Positions 33,244 to 45,184 of a stretch of 64,000 nucleotides of DNA are shown one piece after another. This DNA is from Euclidia mi (lineage: Eukaryota > Arthropoda > Insecta > Lepidoptera > Erebidae): NCBI GenBank assembly GCA_944739405.2, contig OX123191.2, positions 2,956,830-3,020,829 on the forward strand, written 5' to 3'. Position 1 is the stretch's first letter; every line of letters begins with the position of its first letter. The position numbers were made by a program, and so were the translations under genes. The notes below the pieces were generated by a model that saw only the letters and a program-made list of their open reading frames with translations, was not told the DNA's origin and ran no database searches.

Positions 33244-33731
33244 GGGTGCTTCTACACGGTGCATGTAGCTGGAGCAAGTAAAGGTGCGGGTTACCCGCAA
33301 AGGTGGGTAATATGCGCAAGCTACTTGTTCAAGTTACCCGCTTGTACTTGTCCATGGTGCAAATAACTGGAGCAAGTAAAGACGCGGGCTACTTGCGCAA
33401 GCTGTGTGTACAAGTTATTTGTTCGTAGTCAAGAGCTAGGTATATGTGCACGCTATTCGCGCGGTAGCTTTATGACTTGAATCGCGTCAAAATATCTCGA
33501 TGAACGAAAATTCTTTAAAATCATATGTTTAAAATGTAATTTTAACAAGTAACATGCGCGAGTGACCCGCGCGCGCCGCAGAGCACGTGAGTTACTTGCG
33601 CGGGTGGCTCGCATTGGTACATGCTCGAATCGCTGGACCTGCACATTTTTTTAAACTATATCTTTACGGTGCATGTAACCCGCGCAAGTGCCTCAACATG
33701 CTCAAGCTACATGCACCGTGTACAAGCACCC
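33244..33731. mobile_element. MITE, PIF/Harbinger-like, TAA target duplication
   Basis: The left end GGGTGCTTCTACACGGTGCA and the right end (complement GGGTGCTTGTACACGGTGCA) form a terminal inverted repeat of more than 30 bp. TAA lies on both sides (33,241-33,243 and 33,732-33,734). Inside are many CAAGTAAC/GCGCAAG words in both orientations. No transposase. The 3-bp TWA duplication fits Harbinger. Confidence 0.75.
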
Positions 33732-33734
33732 TAA

Positions 33735-34634
33735 TATCATTATCGTATAATTTGAAATAAACAGTTCGTCGTTGACACATATTTTGACACTTGTTTCAAT
33801 TTACAATCTCGTTACAACTTCGTTCAATTATCAGATAATTTAGAAGTATACCCTTTTTGTGACGTAAGTATGACACTGACATGATATCGAAACTATATTT
33901 AGTTAGGAGAATTGGGTTTTTAAGTTCCATACTATAATTTGACTTTAATTGTTAAACAGTAGACTGCTTCTCATTGAGTCTTATTACGAAGCAAATGCTA
34001 ATAATACAGTACAAAGTTACGTTCTAGCTATGTAAAAATTATTAATGATAATGAATTTTTGAAGTATCTGACCCTAAAATTTAACGATAGTTTTCCTCTT
34101 GTGGCTTGACTTTACCTTCGTTTAAGATTGGTAAAGGTAAGCAAAGTCTACACAGGTCACCATTTTGATGGTTGACTGCTCGTGGCATTTAGAAGAGCAC
34201 CACCGTATCTTGGTGGGTTGCTAAAGTCCTCGGTCCCGGTTCTCGTATGACACACATACACACCACAACGTTCACAGACACCTGAGTTGGCCACACATTC
34301 ATATGAACAAATTCTCATCTTTTAAATCTGAGCTTCTAGTATTTTATTTGTGTATAGTTCTGGTCTTATTACAAAATAAGGTCTAATAAGTTTTAAGTTT
34401 GGTAGTAAATGTGATATATGCTCAGGTTATATTATTTGTACATGTATGATTAATTTTGTCTGTAATGTTAAAAGGTTTGTGGCATCTGAAATGTTGTTAT
34501 TAATATGTATTTCCAGAGGTGGTTCTCAACTACGTAGGTACTACTTTTATAAGTTACTATAAGTTTTGCGAGGATAAAATTCTACTTCAATATATACTTA
34601 TTTACTGATTACTTATACCAATATAATAAAGCTT
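33735..34634. other. Spacer
   Basis: At 34,165-34,250 a CTTGGTGGGTTGCTAAAGTC and CGGTCCCGGTTCTCGT stretch resembles the body of SINEs in this window. Otherwise nothing is seen. Confidence 0.45.
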
Positions 34635-34865
34635 GTTTTGTTTTTCGTGTGAGCGTGTGGCCAACTCTATTGTCGGAGTTTTCAGACCGCCCGAAGGCCT
34701 CCGACATGGCCTAACGATCCTTATCGTTGGACAAGAACCGGGTCCGACAGCTTTACGTGCCCTCCGAAGCACGGTAGCGCTCAGATGTAAATGCCACAAA
34801 CGGTCACCCATCCAAGTGGTAACCTGTGCAAGCGTTGCTTAACTTTGCCGATCAGTTACGAACGG
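34635..34865 (-). mobile_element. 5S rRNA-derived SINE
   Basis: On the minus strand the head reads GATCGGCAAAGTTAAGCAACG, then CCACTTGGATGGGTGACCG, matching the A box/intermediate element and C box of the 5S rRNA internal promoter in order and spacing. An unrelated body follows (CGTGCTTCGGAGGGCACG, GTCGGACCCGGTTCTTG, CCTTCGGGCGG), then an A-rich end (ACACGAAAAACAAAACAAG). The short ORFs over it are incidental. Confidence 0.75.
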
Positions 34866-34904
34866 CAAGCAAAGTCTCGCTACGAGCGCTAATAAAGCTG
34901 AAGA

Positions 34905-35085
34905 GTTTGTTTGAGTGAACGCGCTAATCTCAGGAAATACTGGTTCGATTTGAATACTTATTTTGTTTTCGATAGCCCACTTATCGAGGCAGGCCATATT
35001 ATATCACGCTATGATCTACGGGTGCATAACAGCAGCCTTAAGAAACTCGGGTGTTACAGTAGGCTCAGCTAGTATGACTAGTATG
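34905..35085 (+). mobile_element. Unclassified repeat, second copy
   Basis: GAACGCGCTAATCTCAGGAA and GATAGCCCACTTATCGAGGC match the copy at 27,655-27,830. Confidence 0.6.
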
Positions 35086-36429
35086 CCCTCAGGACACCAT
35101 GCTATATAGTAAAGTAATTGGGATGATTCACATCTTCATCTGGCGCCATGGGGTAGATTTGATAGGCCTTAAGAAAAGCTACTAGAAATATGGCACATTC
35201 TCCACTTTAAGTCAACCCAGCGAGATCAGCGAGTTAAAATCTATATATATAAGATACAAAACAATCAAAGACACCGAATCAAAACCCATTAAAATGAAAT
35301 AAAATATAACATAATACATCATGAACTAAACAGAACAGAAAATTAAGTACAAATTACTATTATTTAGACCGGTACTCTCGTGATAGAGGCAAGATTATAG
35401 CATAGCGCCGAGAAAGCAGGTGGATACAGAAACGGTCATATTTTACCTTTCCGCTGAGCCCGCCTTAAGCTACTTGCTAGTTCTTTATGCAATTCATATT
35501 TTATAGGCTCTTACTCTTTGTTCAATTTGAAAGGAGACATTTAAAATGCTTCGTTTCGTGGGTTCAGGTTAATTTGCTCAATGTTACGAACACTTGATTT
35601 AAGTAACGTAAAAAGATAAGCGCTGACCAAAATAGACTATTTGACGTAGATAAAACATTTTTAAGCACTAAATATTTAACCGCTTTCGACACTAAGTGTA
35701 ACTAAGAATAATTTCCATGTAACTTAGAATAATTTCTATATGATAAAATCTAGTCAATTTTCTCGAAAATATATCATGCCACGCATCTACAATTTTATCA
35801 TTACGTGTAGCAAATACCTAGTAATCCAGTCACTCTACACGACCACATACATATTCCAGCAGCTTTTTCTATTACAAGCACAAATAGCTGCAATTATAAC
35901 CAAACATCACACGCCATGACGGGGAACATTCATATTTACCGGTACATTATCACAATATTTAGTGTTGGCGTGTGCCCTGCGCGTGCACTTTTCGTATAAT
36001 CGGTTTGAACCGCCTCTAACTAGTAATATCACACTTTGAACGGACTCACCCCGATAATTTAGCCGGCGAACATTCTGCGAAATATTATTCTCATTATGCT
36101 GCTCGATTTTACTGCAGTGAACTGCAGAGTTGGCTTTGTTGAAAAATTGGAAGTAAATGCCATCGTCGATACGAACACTTTTTGAAAGTCTGAAACTGTT
36201 AATTAGTTCCATTTGTGCATAACTAGCTTTTTGCCGAAATTTTACAGGCGTTAATTAATTCATATATCTCTTTGTAATTAACATTATGATGTTATGTTTA
36301 CTTATACCCCCTGCCATTATTTTGACACTGTTGCAAGCTGTGATCACGAATACACTGAACCATGCGCTTGCAGCAGTGCCTAAATAACGGCACCTCAAAA
36401 CACCAATACGTTTGATATCCTATTCTAAA
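35086..36429. other. Spacer, no gene seen
   Basis: AT-rich. The minus-strand frame at 35,907-36,212 (101 codons) shows no domain. Confidence 0.5.
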
Positions 36430-36640
36430 TTATCTTTAAATGACGACTTACTCACTAGGAGGAATAAATTATGTGATGCGAGGGACTTTACAATCATTCA
36501 ATTAAAGGACACAAAGTTTAGCAGTTCCGAAACCGCAATTTATGGATCACATAAAGTTTGGTTTCGTGTAGGGATTAAACCCAGAACACTCGACGCAGTC
36601 TAGCAGGCAGGCAACAGCTTCAACCATCATGCCATACGTA
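36430..36640 (-). mobile_element. tRNA-derived SINE
   Basis: Minus-strand head with GTTGAAGCTGTTGCCTGCC and B-box-like GGGTTTAATCCC, then a body with AACTTTATGTGATCCATAAA. Related to 62,840-62,998. Confidence 0.6.
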
Positions 36641-36799
36641 CAGTATCATAGTTTGTTTGTGTACTTTGCAATCCGTATATTATTTAAATCGTCTATAATC
36701 AGCGAGTTTACGTAGCCAAACCATTGAATTTTTTATATTAATTTAGTATGCATAAATTGTTTTTCAACTCAATAATATTTTGTTGCCATTTTTTTTTTG

Positions 36800-37515
36800 T
36801 AGCCTACGCTGTCCCACTGCTGGGCAAAGGCCTCCTCGAAATCTTTCCAGGCTTGCTTGTCGCACGCAATCTCAGTCCAGTTCTTGTGATAGGCGTCTAT
36901 GACATCCCGCCACCTCTTACGGGGCCGGCCTCGGCGACGTCTTGTCTCTTCTGGCACCCACAGAGTTAATATTCTTGCCCAACGACCCTCGTGCATGCGG
37001 CTGACGTGACCCGCCCAGTTCCATTTCAGACTGGCAACCTTTCTTCCCACATCTTTGATGCCAGTTCTAGAACGCAGCTCGGTGTTCCGTATCCTGTCTT
37101 TAAGTTTTACACCCAGGATGCTGCGCTTCATGGCTCTTTGGCAGACCTCAAGGCGTGACTTTTGAAGCTGCGTAGGTGACCAAGTTTGAGAACCGTACGT
37201 TTGAATGGGCAGAATACATATATCCATGAGTTTTCGCTTCAGGGAAATCGGCAGATCACCCTTCATTAGCGTCTTCATGGACCAGAAGCTTTTCCAGGCA
37301 TTTTCGATACGACGATCAATTTCCCTGTCTAGCCTGTTTTCGAAAGAAACTATCTGGCCCAAATAGATGTACTTATCGACGTAGTGTAACTACTGCCCAT
37401 CCACCTTGACTCTATATTTGGTGCTGTTAGTCAATATTTTGGTTTTCGACCGGTTCATCGCTAGTCCCACCCTGAGGCCTGCTGTGCTCAGATCTTGGAG
37501 TTTGTTGCTAATATT
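36800..37515 (-). pseudogene. RTE (BovB-like) reverse transcriptase C-terminus
   Basis: The minus strand from about 37,515 reads LAMNRSKTKILTNSTKYRVK, one stop (TAG after VDGQ, about 37,391), then DKYIYLGQIVSFENRLDREI. The frame remains open (197 codons from the Met at 37,362) through ILPIQTYGSQTWSP, QRAMKRSILGVKLKDRIRN, LKWNWAGHVSRM, RRRRGRPRKRW and AFAQQWDSVG. These are the thumb and C-terminal blocks of RTE-clade reverse transcriptases. The catalytic palm and the endonuclease are absent (5' truncation). The 3' edge is probably the A-run after GTAGGCTAC near 36,800; residues beyond it are not native. Confidence 0.8.
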
Positions 37516-37861
37516 GTTAATTAATTATCCAATTATTGTTTCTATTTTCACCACGTATTTATGAAATATATTATGTCAAATTGAGCTTGGATAACTTGTA
37601 GGTATTGTTTAATAGTAATTATGTGTATTGTGTGAAATTGTATTGTATTGTCTGAAATCTAATGTAATCTGGGGTTAATGGTGTTGGTTGTACAATGACA
37701 TAGCTTATAACCATATACCTTGTTGCATTACCTTATTATACAATTGTTTATTTACCTCAATAAAATAAAAAATGAAATAAAATCTGAGGTTGAAACTAAA
37801 CTGGCGTGCACTACTAATCTTAAGTTTATTGCGTATTCAATTGTTAATTATCACTTGATAA
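37516..37861. other. AT-rich spacer
   Basis: Nothing recognised. Confidence 0.5.
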
Positions 37862-38165
37862 AACGCAGCCATAGCCTAGTGGAGATACCAACAGACTGCC
37901 ATGCAGAGGGTGTCGATGACTTTTCGGAGTTATTCGTATTTAAGTGTAAATTGTCGCTTGCCTCGTGCCTCGGAGAGCACGTTAAGCCGTCGGTCCCGGC
38001 TGTCATGAAGATCTTTGACACTCGTTATGGGAAGTCAGTAACCATGAATAAACTGACACTAGTGTAAACCATGGAATATAGCCATCCTTTGGGTTGCGGA
38101 GGTCAGACAGCCAGTCGCTCGGTGAAAAGCTAATATTTAGTCAAATAAACGTCGTGAGGAAACCT
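37862..38165 (+). mobile_element. tRNA-derived SINE
   Basis: The head GCAGCCATAGCCTAGTGGAG is followed by a body with CTCGGAGAGCACGTTAAGCC and GTCGGTCCCGGCTGTC, then AAACTGACACTAGTGTAAAC and GCGGAGGTCAGACAGCCAG. Same family as 47,074-47,467. The B box region is deleted. Confidence 0.7.
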
Positions 38166-38889
38166 GCACTTCTGAGAATTCTGCATAGTGTTCTTGAAAG
38201 ACATGTGATAACCCGCCAGCGTGGAGAAATATGTCCTTGCTCTTCTCGTTATGAGAACAGGGTCTATGCCGTGTTAATTTTTGCTAACGAAATCTAATGG
38301 AAAAGCCGTGATTGAGCCACGGGTATAAAGCTTCTATGTAGATCAAGTAAAGCAAGCGCTTGTGCATTAAAAAGCGCTGTTTGTACAATACGACATCGTT
38401 ATCGATAGCTATCTTGAAAGCTTTGTGGGCTGGGAAATAATATTATAGGAGCATCTTGGCACGGGTGGAGTAAAATAGAATAACGGCGATGAATACATTG
38501 CTCTTAGATGTTATATAAAACACATTTCGTTTAAAAGTAAATTGATAGAAGATTAAATGTAGGAAAAGAGAGCCACAGAAAGAGATAGAGGAACAGACGA
38601 AAAAGAAAAAAGACCCTCTATTTTGTACAGTGTTTTTATTTACATTTGAAATACTTACTGAGAAAAGAGACAGATACCACACTAATTACTGACTTAATTT
38701 AAGAATAAATAAGGTATTCTCATTTATTTACGTGCGGTTAAAAATAAATTCAAACAAGATGACGAGGTTTTTATTAAAAATTGTATCATATGTGTCTACG
38801 TATGAAAACCGTTTTAAAAATAAGTCAGTATTACATTTTCTGCAGGTTTGTAATACATAAGTGGTGCTTGACTATCCATGAAAAACTCT
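38166..38889. other. Spacer
   Basis: No gene or named repeat seen. Confidence 0.5.
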
Positions 38890-39062
38890 TGAATCATCAT
38901 CATCATCACATCAGCTGAAATGGGGGGCGGGGGGAGGTCCTAAGTCCACTGCTGGACTAAGGCCTCCTCCAAGGTTCTCCACATGGACCGATCTTGAGCC
39001 ACCCACATCCTTCCGCTGATCGCGATCCCAACATAATCGTCAGTCCACCTAGCGTATCTTCG
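38890..39062 (-). pseudogene. RTE reverse transcriptase C-terminal fragment with (ATG)n tail
   Basis: On the minus strand DDYVGIAISGRMWVAQDRS then RTLEEALVQQWT and a stop, followed by GATGTGATGATGATGATGAT. This is the extreme C-terminus and 3' tail of an RTE-type LINE. Nothing upstream is preserved. Confidence 0.7.
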
Positions 39063-39410
39063 CTACCCTTGAATACTTTCATAAAAATCATGGATACATA
39101 ATGGTAATTTAATAAACACGTAGTACTAAATCACAGCATACTCCACAAAACAAATTGCAGCAACGCTCAAAACCTCAACGTTACAAAGAAAAACATTCGT
39201 TCAGCGGAGACGCTCACAACTTCGTTCATTTAAGTTTTCGCATCAGCACTATCTGTAGCATTAATGCATGCAATATCATCGCGAGCCGTGGTTGTTGCCC
39301 TGTCTATGAGATTGATGTATTGCAGTCCTATAATTGGAGTAACTGACAGTCAATACACTTACTATGGGTCTTCTACTATAGTACGTGCAGACTGTAGTTA
39401 GAAGGACACC
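39063..39410. other. Spacer
   Basis: No feature recognised. Confidence 0.5.
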
Positions 39411-40584
39411 TAAGGCCCCCCTCATATTGGGCGTCAGCGTCAACGCAGCGGCACCTCGGCGTATACGCGGCGTCTACGCGGCGTCGACACCGCGTAGGCG
39501 CCGCGTCAGCCGTGCGTTCTTTGAGTGACCGGCTGCTTGCCACTAGAGATGTTCGCTTTACCATAGATAACTTGATAAGTAACATATTATTTTAAATAAC
39601 CATATAATCTGTTATTTATAAAGCCCAGTAGCATGCTGTGCTATTTTGTTTGAATGTAGGTAAAGCAATATGTCCTAGGTATAGGATAGGATTATCACCT
39701 AGCAGAGCTTTTAGGACTCCCGTACTTTGGGTATGCGTGTTCCTTGAGCGGCCGCCAGTCGGCGTGCGCTCGACTTTCACTTTGTACCACATTACTTGGT
39801 ATGGCATCTCTGCCTACCACTTATACTTACCGGATATAGGCGGTTGTATGCGCCTATTGTCACATAAAACAAAATTAACCGATCTGTCACTGGCCTAAAA
39901 TTGTTTTTATTTAATTAAAGTCGCCACGTACCTAAGCCGCTAAATTGGCAATACTGCGAGTATCGCACAGCAACAATATGATAGAAGTCATTAACAGTCA
40001 ATTCGTTTGACACACGACTTCATTAGTGGCACCGACTATAGATAAAAATAGACAATAGATAAAGATAGACTACTAACAGTTAAAAAATAAAGTTTTATCG
40101 ATATCCTCGTGCGGTAGAGGGAGATCTAATGAATATTGTTTGCAGCAGTCTTGAAGAGGGTGCTAGAGTGCTGCCTGGGGGAAAGTAAATGATGAACAAA
40201 TGTTGTATTTTAAATGTAAATTCTATTAGGTAAACCATTTTATTATTTACTAGCTGTCGCCAGCGGCTCCACCCGCGTGGATGTCGGTTATTGCGATAAC
40301 AGCTATCGTATGTCCTTCCTTGGGTCTTTGATTGATTGAAGAATTAGTCATTGGTATAAACATCTACAAGTTAGTATAAAGATGAACGATTGTGATACAA
40401 AGAAAGTGATTAATGAAACATTTTGACACCAGAACGTTTAAGGCTGATAAAAAATAAAATATTATATTATGTAACTACTACTATAACTAACTAACTATAG
40501 GTATTATTTTATCGATTTGTGGCCGGGCTATGGGGCAGAGCAATCGATATTTAGCCAAGCGGTTAAATGTTTAAAGTTCCTCAA

Positions 40585-40870
40585 CAAATGTTCTATATCT
40601 TCAAGTTTTACGAGTCAACAGTAAATGCTCATCAGACCGCCCAATTATTGCTAAGACATAGTACCTACCTACCTAAGTGTGTTATAGTTTAGATAGGCAC
40701 TTGCAGTTCCACATCTGATGTTCCAGATCTTCGATTTTTATAAGTTTGCAGCAAATGCTCATTGGACTGAACAACTTTTGATAATTTATCAAGTCAGTAG
40801 TCAGTCTAGTGTAGATAGGCTCTACCTTATCAGATGTTTCAGATCTTCGATTTTTATAAGTCAACAGAAA
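40585..40870. repeat. Degenerate tandem repeat, period about 120-135
   Basis: Three units share CAGATCTTCGATTTTTATAA, GCAAATGCTCAT and TAGATAGGC words. Confidence 0.7.
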
Positions 40871-42129
40871 TATAAAACATTATATTGATAATAAAACGCA
40901 CGTACACCCACTAACACTAAAACTGATGATAACAATGTGATTTACATAGATTAAACAAACACATATTTGAGAAATTGAACAATACTTTAGTAATACCGGC
41001 TTTCAATTTTCATACCGACTCTACTTTTTAACCTAACTTATAGTACTGGTAATAGAACGCGTAATATCGCAATTTTTGCGAGATCCAGACCCAACATAAC
41101 GGGAATTATGTTATGTAACCATACTTTCTTACGTAAATAACCGCAACTAATATTCTTGGATATAATGGTACATACTTTTATCTAAATATTATCCGTATTG
41201 TAGTGTTACTGATTTCTATTTTATTGAAAGTGTATGTATAAAGCATAAACATTTACCTATTATATTAGCGCTGCAAACATAACCTGCTATTGAAACATAT
41301 TATTACGTTATGCTATGCTATAATATTTAGATGTAGCAGTTTTGCACACCCCTACTCATAAACCCGTCATACGCTACAGTGTTGCTAGCTTAGAAGATTT
41401 CCCACTAAAACTGGTGATTTTAAGTGGCAGAAATAAATTAGCAGACGCACACAATGAAAATAAATCTTTAAACATCTACGTTAAGAACAATTAATTCGTC
41501 TGATAATACCAAACACAAATTCAAAATAGTCTTTGTTTTGAAATAACTTGTACGTTGACTTATTTAAAAATGTTAAATTGCTTTACAAAATAAATGGTAA
41601 TATGATTTATTGTAACTTTATTGTTACTTAAAAGGGAATTTATAACTTGTGCGACTGATCGTCATGTAAGAAAATCTTAGTGGACATAACTGTGTTTATG
41701 TCATGTGTCTAGTTAAGAACATTAGTGTTTTATTGTAGTTTTAGTATTCGGATCAGATGGAAACCAGATTTTATTGTTGGCAACACTGGTAATGTCATCC
41801 GCTGTACCACAATGTAAAAAACCAACAGAAGTTAAACTTACACGTAGACGGTCGCGCGAGTGTTATCATATCTGGTTTATGCGGAGTAACTATTACGGTA
41901 ATGGTACTCGTATCTAGGTTTTTAATTGATTATTGAGAATAAAATTGATAAAAAAATGATAAAAAGCTGATGTGCAAACAATTTCAAAAATGATAAGTTT
42001 CAAATTAAATTCGCTACAACTTTGGTCCCATAGCATTTAGTCGTAGAATAAAAAATAAAAAAGTTACCAAAGAAAATCGAATGCAATTTGCAACAAATTT
42101 TCTTTTCAATGTATTGTACATACATACAT

Positions 42130-42235
42130 ACATAGACTCACGCCTGTTTCCCCGCAGGGGTAGGCAGAGGCATATTAAACGCCCACTTTTCGCCAGTGTT
42201 TTGAACCCACGTAATACAATGTATTGTAGTTTTTT
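42130..42235 (-). mobile_element. SINE 3' fragment with LINE-like tail
   Basis: Minus strand: TGCCTCTGCCTACCCCTGCG then GGCGTGAGTCTATGTATGTA, preceded by CACTGGCGAAAAGTGGGCG. Confidence 0.65.
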
Positions 42236-42955
42236 CGTCCTCGGCAAACAATTTAATTAATTTATCTTTACTGAATTTATCCTCCAATTTGAGACTTCGC
42301 AGCCTCCAAGACTACCATTAGGTTCAATTTTAACTCATTGCAACGATCATGAAAACAGGGGTTGGCACAAAACTCTAAAACTACGGCACTCTATGGGCTA
42401 TTGGAGTTGAAATGTTCCGCCCAGGTGAAGGAAACTGCAATGTTCTGTAGCACCTCAATGTTCTGGGGAAAGACGCAGCAAAATAATTGTAAAATTAGTG
42501 GGTAGTATGATTTACCGACAAAATGCGTTTTTTCTATAGTTCTTCTAAAGCTCTATAAGATCTATTAAAAAGACTAAAGACACAGTAATCATGAAGAAAC
42601 GTTAAAATAACCTAAAGAAAACAATATCATAGGAGATGTTTTTTATTCATAGTTTTACGACAAAAAGTGTCAGAACAAAAGTTGTAAAGAATTTAATTTT
42701 TAGCAAAAAATGCTTGAACTATAATTATCTTAGCATGATCAATAGTTTACCAGATAAATAAGAAAAACTATCCGCGCCCGCACTCTTTCCAAGATAGTGG
42801 CCGAGGGAAAAGAGGTACGACCCCACAAATTGGGCTCAAGTTTTAAAGTAGCCGTCCCTACACTTCTGTGAAAAGAAATTGCGTCCTCTGCGACGCCGCG
42901 TAGACGCCGCGTCGACGCTGAGGTGTCGCTGACGCCTAATGTGAGGGAGGCCTAA

Positions 42956-43484
42956 GGCCGCTGCGGACCCCTGTTACTCATGCTAAGGATCCCGGGTTTA
43001 TGGACCCCACTTTAAGAAACCCTGACTTACAGGTAGATTTCCATGCCTAACAACTGAGCCATCCGTGTGGGATCGATGCAAATAGGTATGTGGTCAATAA
43101 GACATTACTAATGTTTGCAAATCTATGGCAGTGGAATACACGACTTATTCTACCGTAAGTGTAAAGATGTAAGTTCAAAATGCGCAAAATCACTGTACTT
43201 ACTCTAGTAAACGATTTGCATTCCTATAGTAGTGGTACAACGCTTCTATTTCATAAATCAATGGCAACCATGTCCTTGATGAGAGCTCTTACAGCTTTCA
43301 TCAGAGACACGGTTGGCCGTTGATTTGTTTGGAATATGGATGTACGCATTTCAGTGGACACGAACGCTTCACCAGCCTGTATTCGAATTTAATTCTAAGT
43401 CTGTTTATATTCTAGTGCGATTTTATTTCTAGAGATGACGGGTCCTGTCATTTAACTGAGGCAAATAATAATATTTACAATATG
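42956..43484. other. Spacer
   Basis: No gene seen. Confidence 0.45.
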
Positions 43485-43675
43485 ACTCCGTAGTCGAGTG
43501 GATAGATAGGTTCGATTCTCGGGTTGAGCTAAAGTGTTAATGAGTTTTTACGAATTCTCAGTAGCAGCAAGGAGTCAGGAAATTATGTGGGACTTAGAAA
43601 ATCATAAGGCAAACTGTGGGTATCATATTACATCTCTGCCTATCCCTTAGGGTGCATAGGCGTGACGATATAAAA
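43485..43675 (+). mobile_element. tRNA-SINE with both head and LINE-like tail
   Basis: A degenerate head (TCCGTAGTCGAGTGGATAG, GGTTCGATTCTCGGGTT), CGAATTCTCAGTAGCAGCAA, and the tail CATCTCTGCCTATCCCTTAG then GCATAGGCGTGACG are together in 190 bp. This copy links the head at 28,287 with the tail near 31,830. Confidence 0.75.
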
Positions 43676-44788
43676 AAAGACGTATCAATTCTGCATCGTG
43701 ACTTCAAGTGTGTTATTAACCTGTGTAGCAGAAGCGTCGCAGATATTCAGAGTTACCCAGATAAAGACCCTCCAGAAACATCATGTACATATAATATAAC
43801 AATAACAATTTGACTCCATTATAGACGAGATTGTAGAAGAAATTATTGCTTCTATTATCCAACTACATATATTGATATTTATCGAAAGGGGAAGGTGGAA
43901 AGGGAGTTCCACAAAATAGATTGTGGACCAGCTAGTTTCTAGAAGCGTCGTCATTGTCCTGCAAGGGTGATATAATAGAGACAGCATAAAGCTTAATAAA
44001 ATAAAATCCAAAATGGTACACTCGAAAATTATTTATGAATTGTCCACAGTTTGTTTATTTAGGACAGCATAGGTGTCGAAGTACTAATTAATTGTTTACG
44101 TGAGGCCAATTCAATTTGTTAAATAAACTGACGTTTCATTTTGTAATTAGTTTTGTTTAAAAATAAATTAAGAATTTTAGTAGGTAAATGTAAGGTAAGG
44201 TAGTTAATCCTAAGGATAAATAAAAAAAACCATCAAGTGTAAGTCCATGTAGAGATTTATATCTAAGGACTCATTAATAATGTTCTATTTATAAAAAAGT
44301 CCAGATCAAAAATTGAAACTAATCGCCGACATTGAACAGAGCATTCAACGCAAGAAACCCTGCTTCATTTACCTTAAAGGTTAAAAATAATTGGTAACTC
44401 CACACGATTTGTGGATGATAGGTTCTGTCGCTAATTACGCATTACTGCCATCCTGTAGCTTGATACTTTATGAGAAGTAAAATCGATCTTCATTCTAGAA
44501 GGAATGGGGCATTGTACCGTTCGTCGAAATATGTATATTATCTACGCATGATTATATGCCCAATTTATTTATTGAACGCTCGAGGTGAACGTGAATGTTC
44601 TTATAAATTATATTTTTTAATTTAAACTATGCGTGAAAGTGATTATTTCTATAGGTACAATTAAAATGCTGACAAACATGGCCTATCTTAAGGATTATGA
44701 ACACCTTACCATAGCAACAAAGTAAAGAACCTGTTTTATTGTAATTTCGAAAAGAATTTCCATTTCCAATCTGTGTGGTGACGGATTA
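43676..44788. other. Spacer
   Basis: AT-rich, no gene seen. Confidence 0.5.
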
Positions 44789-44834
44789 AGAATACGGAAT
44801 GTCACTACCATGGGGTAGTGACATTCCGTATTCT
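44789..44834. repeat. Perfect hairpin, 21-bp arms
   Basis: AGAATACGGAATGTCACTACC pairs exactly with 44,814-44,834 around ATGG. A (TA)n/(GATA)n run follows to 44,875. Confidence 0.9.
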
Positions 44835-44884
44835 GATAGATATATATATATATATATATGGATAGATAGATAGAATGATATGGA

Positions 44885-45083
44885 TCATTCCTTGGGTGTC
44901 GTAAGAGCCGACAGATGGAGCTATTATGCAGAGAACCTCACTGTAAGTGAAGAAAAATGATTGATACAAACCCTATACCAACCTGTTTGGCCAGCGTGGT
45001 ATAGTAGGCCAATTCCTCCTTTCAAAGGAGAGGCCTAGTCCAGCAGTGGACTGTTAAAGGCTGATGATGATGATGATGATGAA
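44885..45083 (+). mobile_element. LINE 3' end with (GATGAT)n tail
   Basis: CCTTGGGTGTCGTAAGAGCC, TTGGCCAGCGTGGTATAG, AGGCCTAGTCCAGCAGTGGA and GGCTGATGATGATGATGA in this order are an RTE-type 3' UTR and tail. A second copy is at 55,185-55,362. Confidence 0.65.
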
Positions 45084-45184
45084 TCCAACCGAATATAACT
45101 TTATATCGTGGGTATAATGGAAGAACTGAATAACACAAAATTTCATGTTGCGAGATAATCGCGATTTACTGTTTTTTTAACACT

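Larger units (their letters stand above)
39600..42880. other. Interior of the inverted-repeat-bounded region
   Basis: Mostly AT-rich and non-coding. It holds a degenerate tandem repeat (40,585-40,870), a LINE/SINE tail at 42,130-42,180 (minus), and TAGCTGTCGCCAGCGGCTCC at 40,252, which resembles a common lepidopteran repeat end. Confidence 0.5.
39414..42952. mobile_element. Region bounded by GC-rich terminal inverted repeats
   Basis: The left edge GGCCCCCCTCATATTGGGCG and the right edge (complement GGCCTCCCTCACATTAGGCG) are inverted and continue into CGACGCGG/TACGCGG-rich arms of about 60-70 bp. TAA flanks both (39,411-39,413 and 42,953-42,955). This could be one 3.5-kb non-autonomous Harbinger-like element or two separate copies facing each other. 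No transposase ORF lies between. Confidence 0.5.

Noticed and set aside
34635..34865. Possible 5S rRNA gene or a small coding gene
   Set aside because: Only the central promoter part of 5S is conserved and the rest is unrelated. The ORFs on both strands (69 codons each) overlap and have no domain.
36748..36969. 73-codon plus-strand ORF
   Set aside because: It is antisense to the RTE reverse transcriptase C-terminus at 36,800-37,515.
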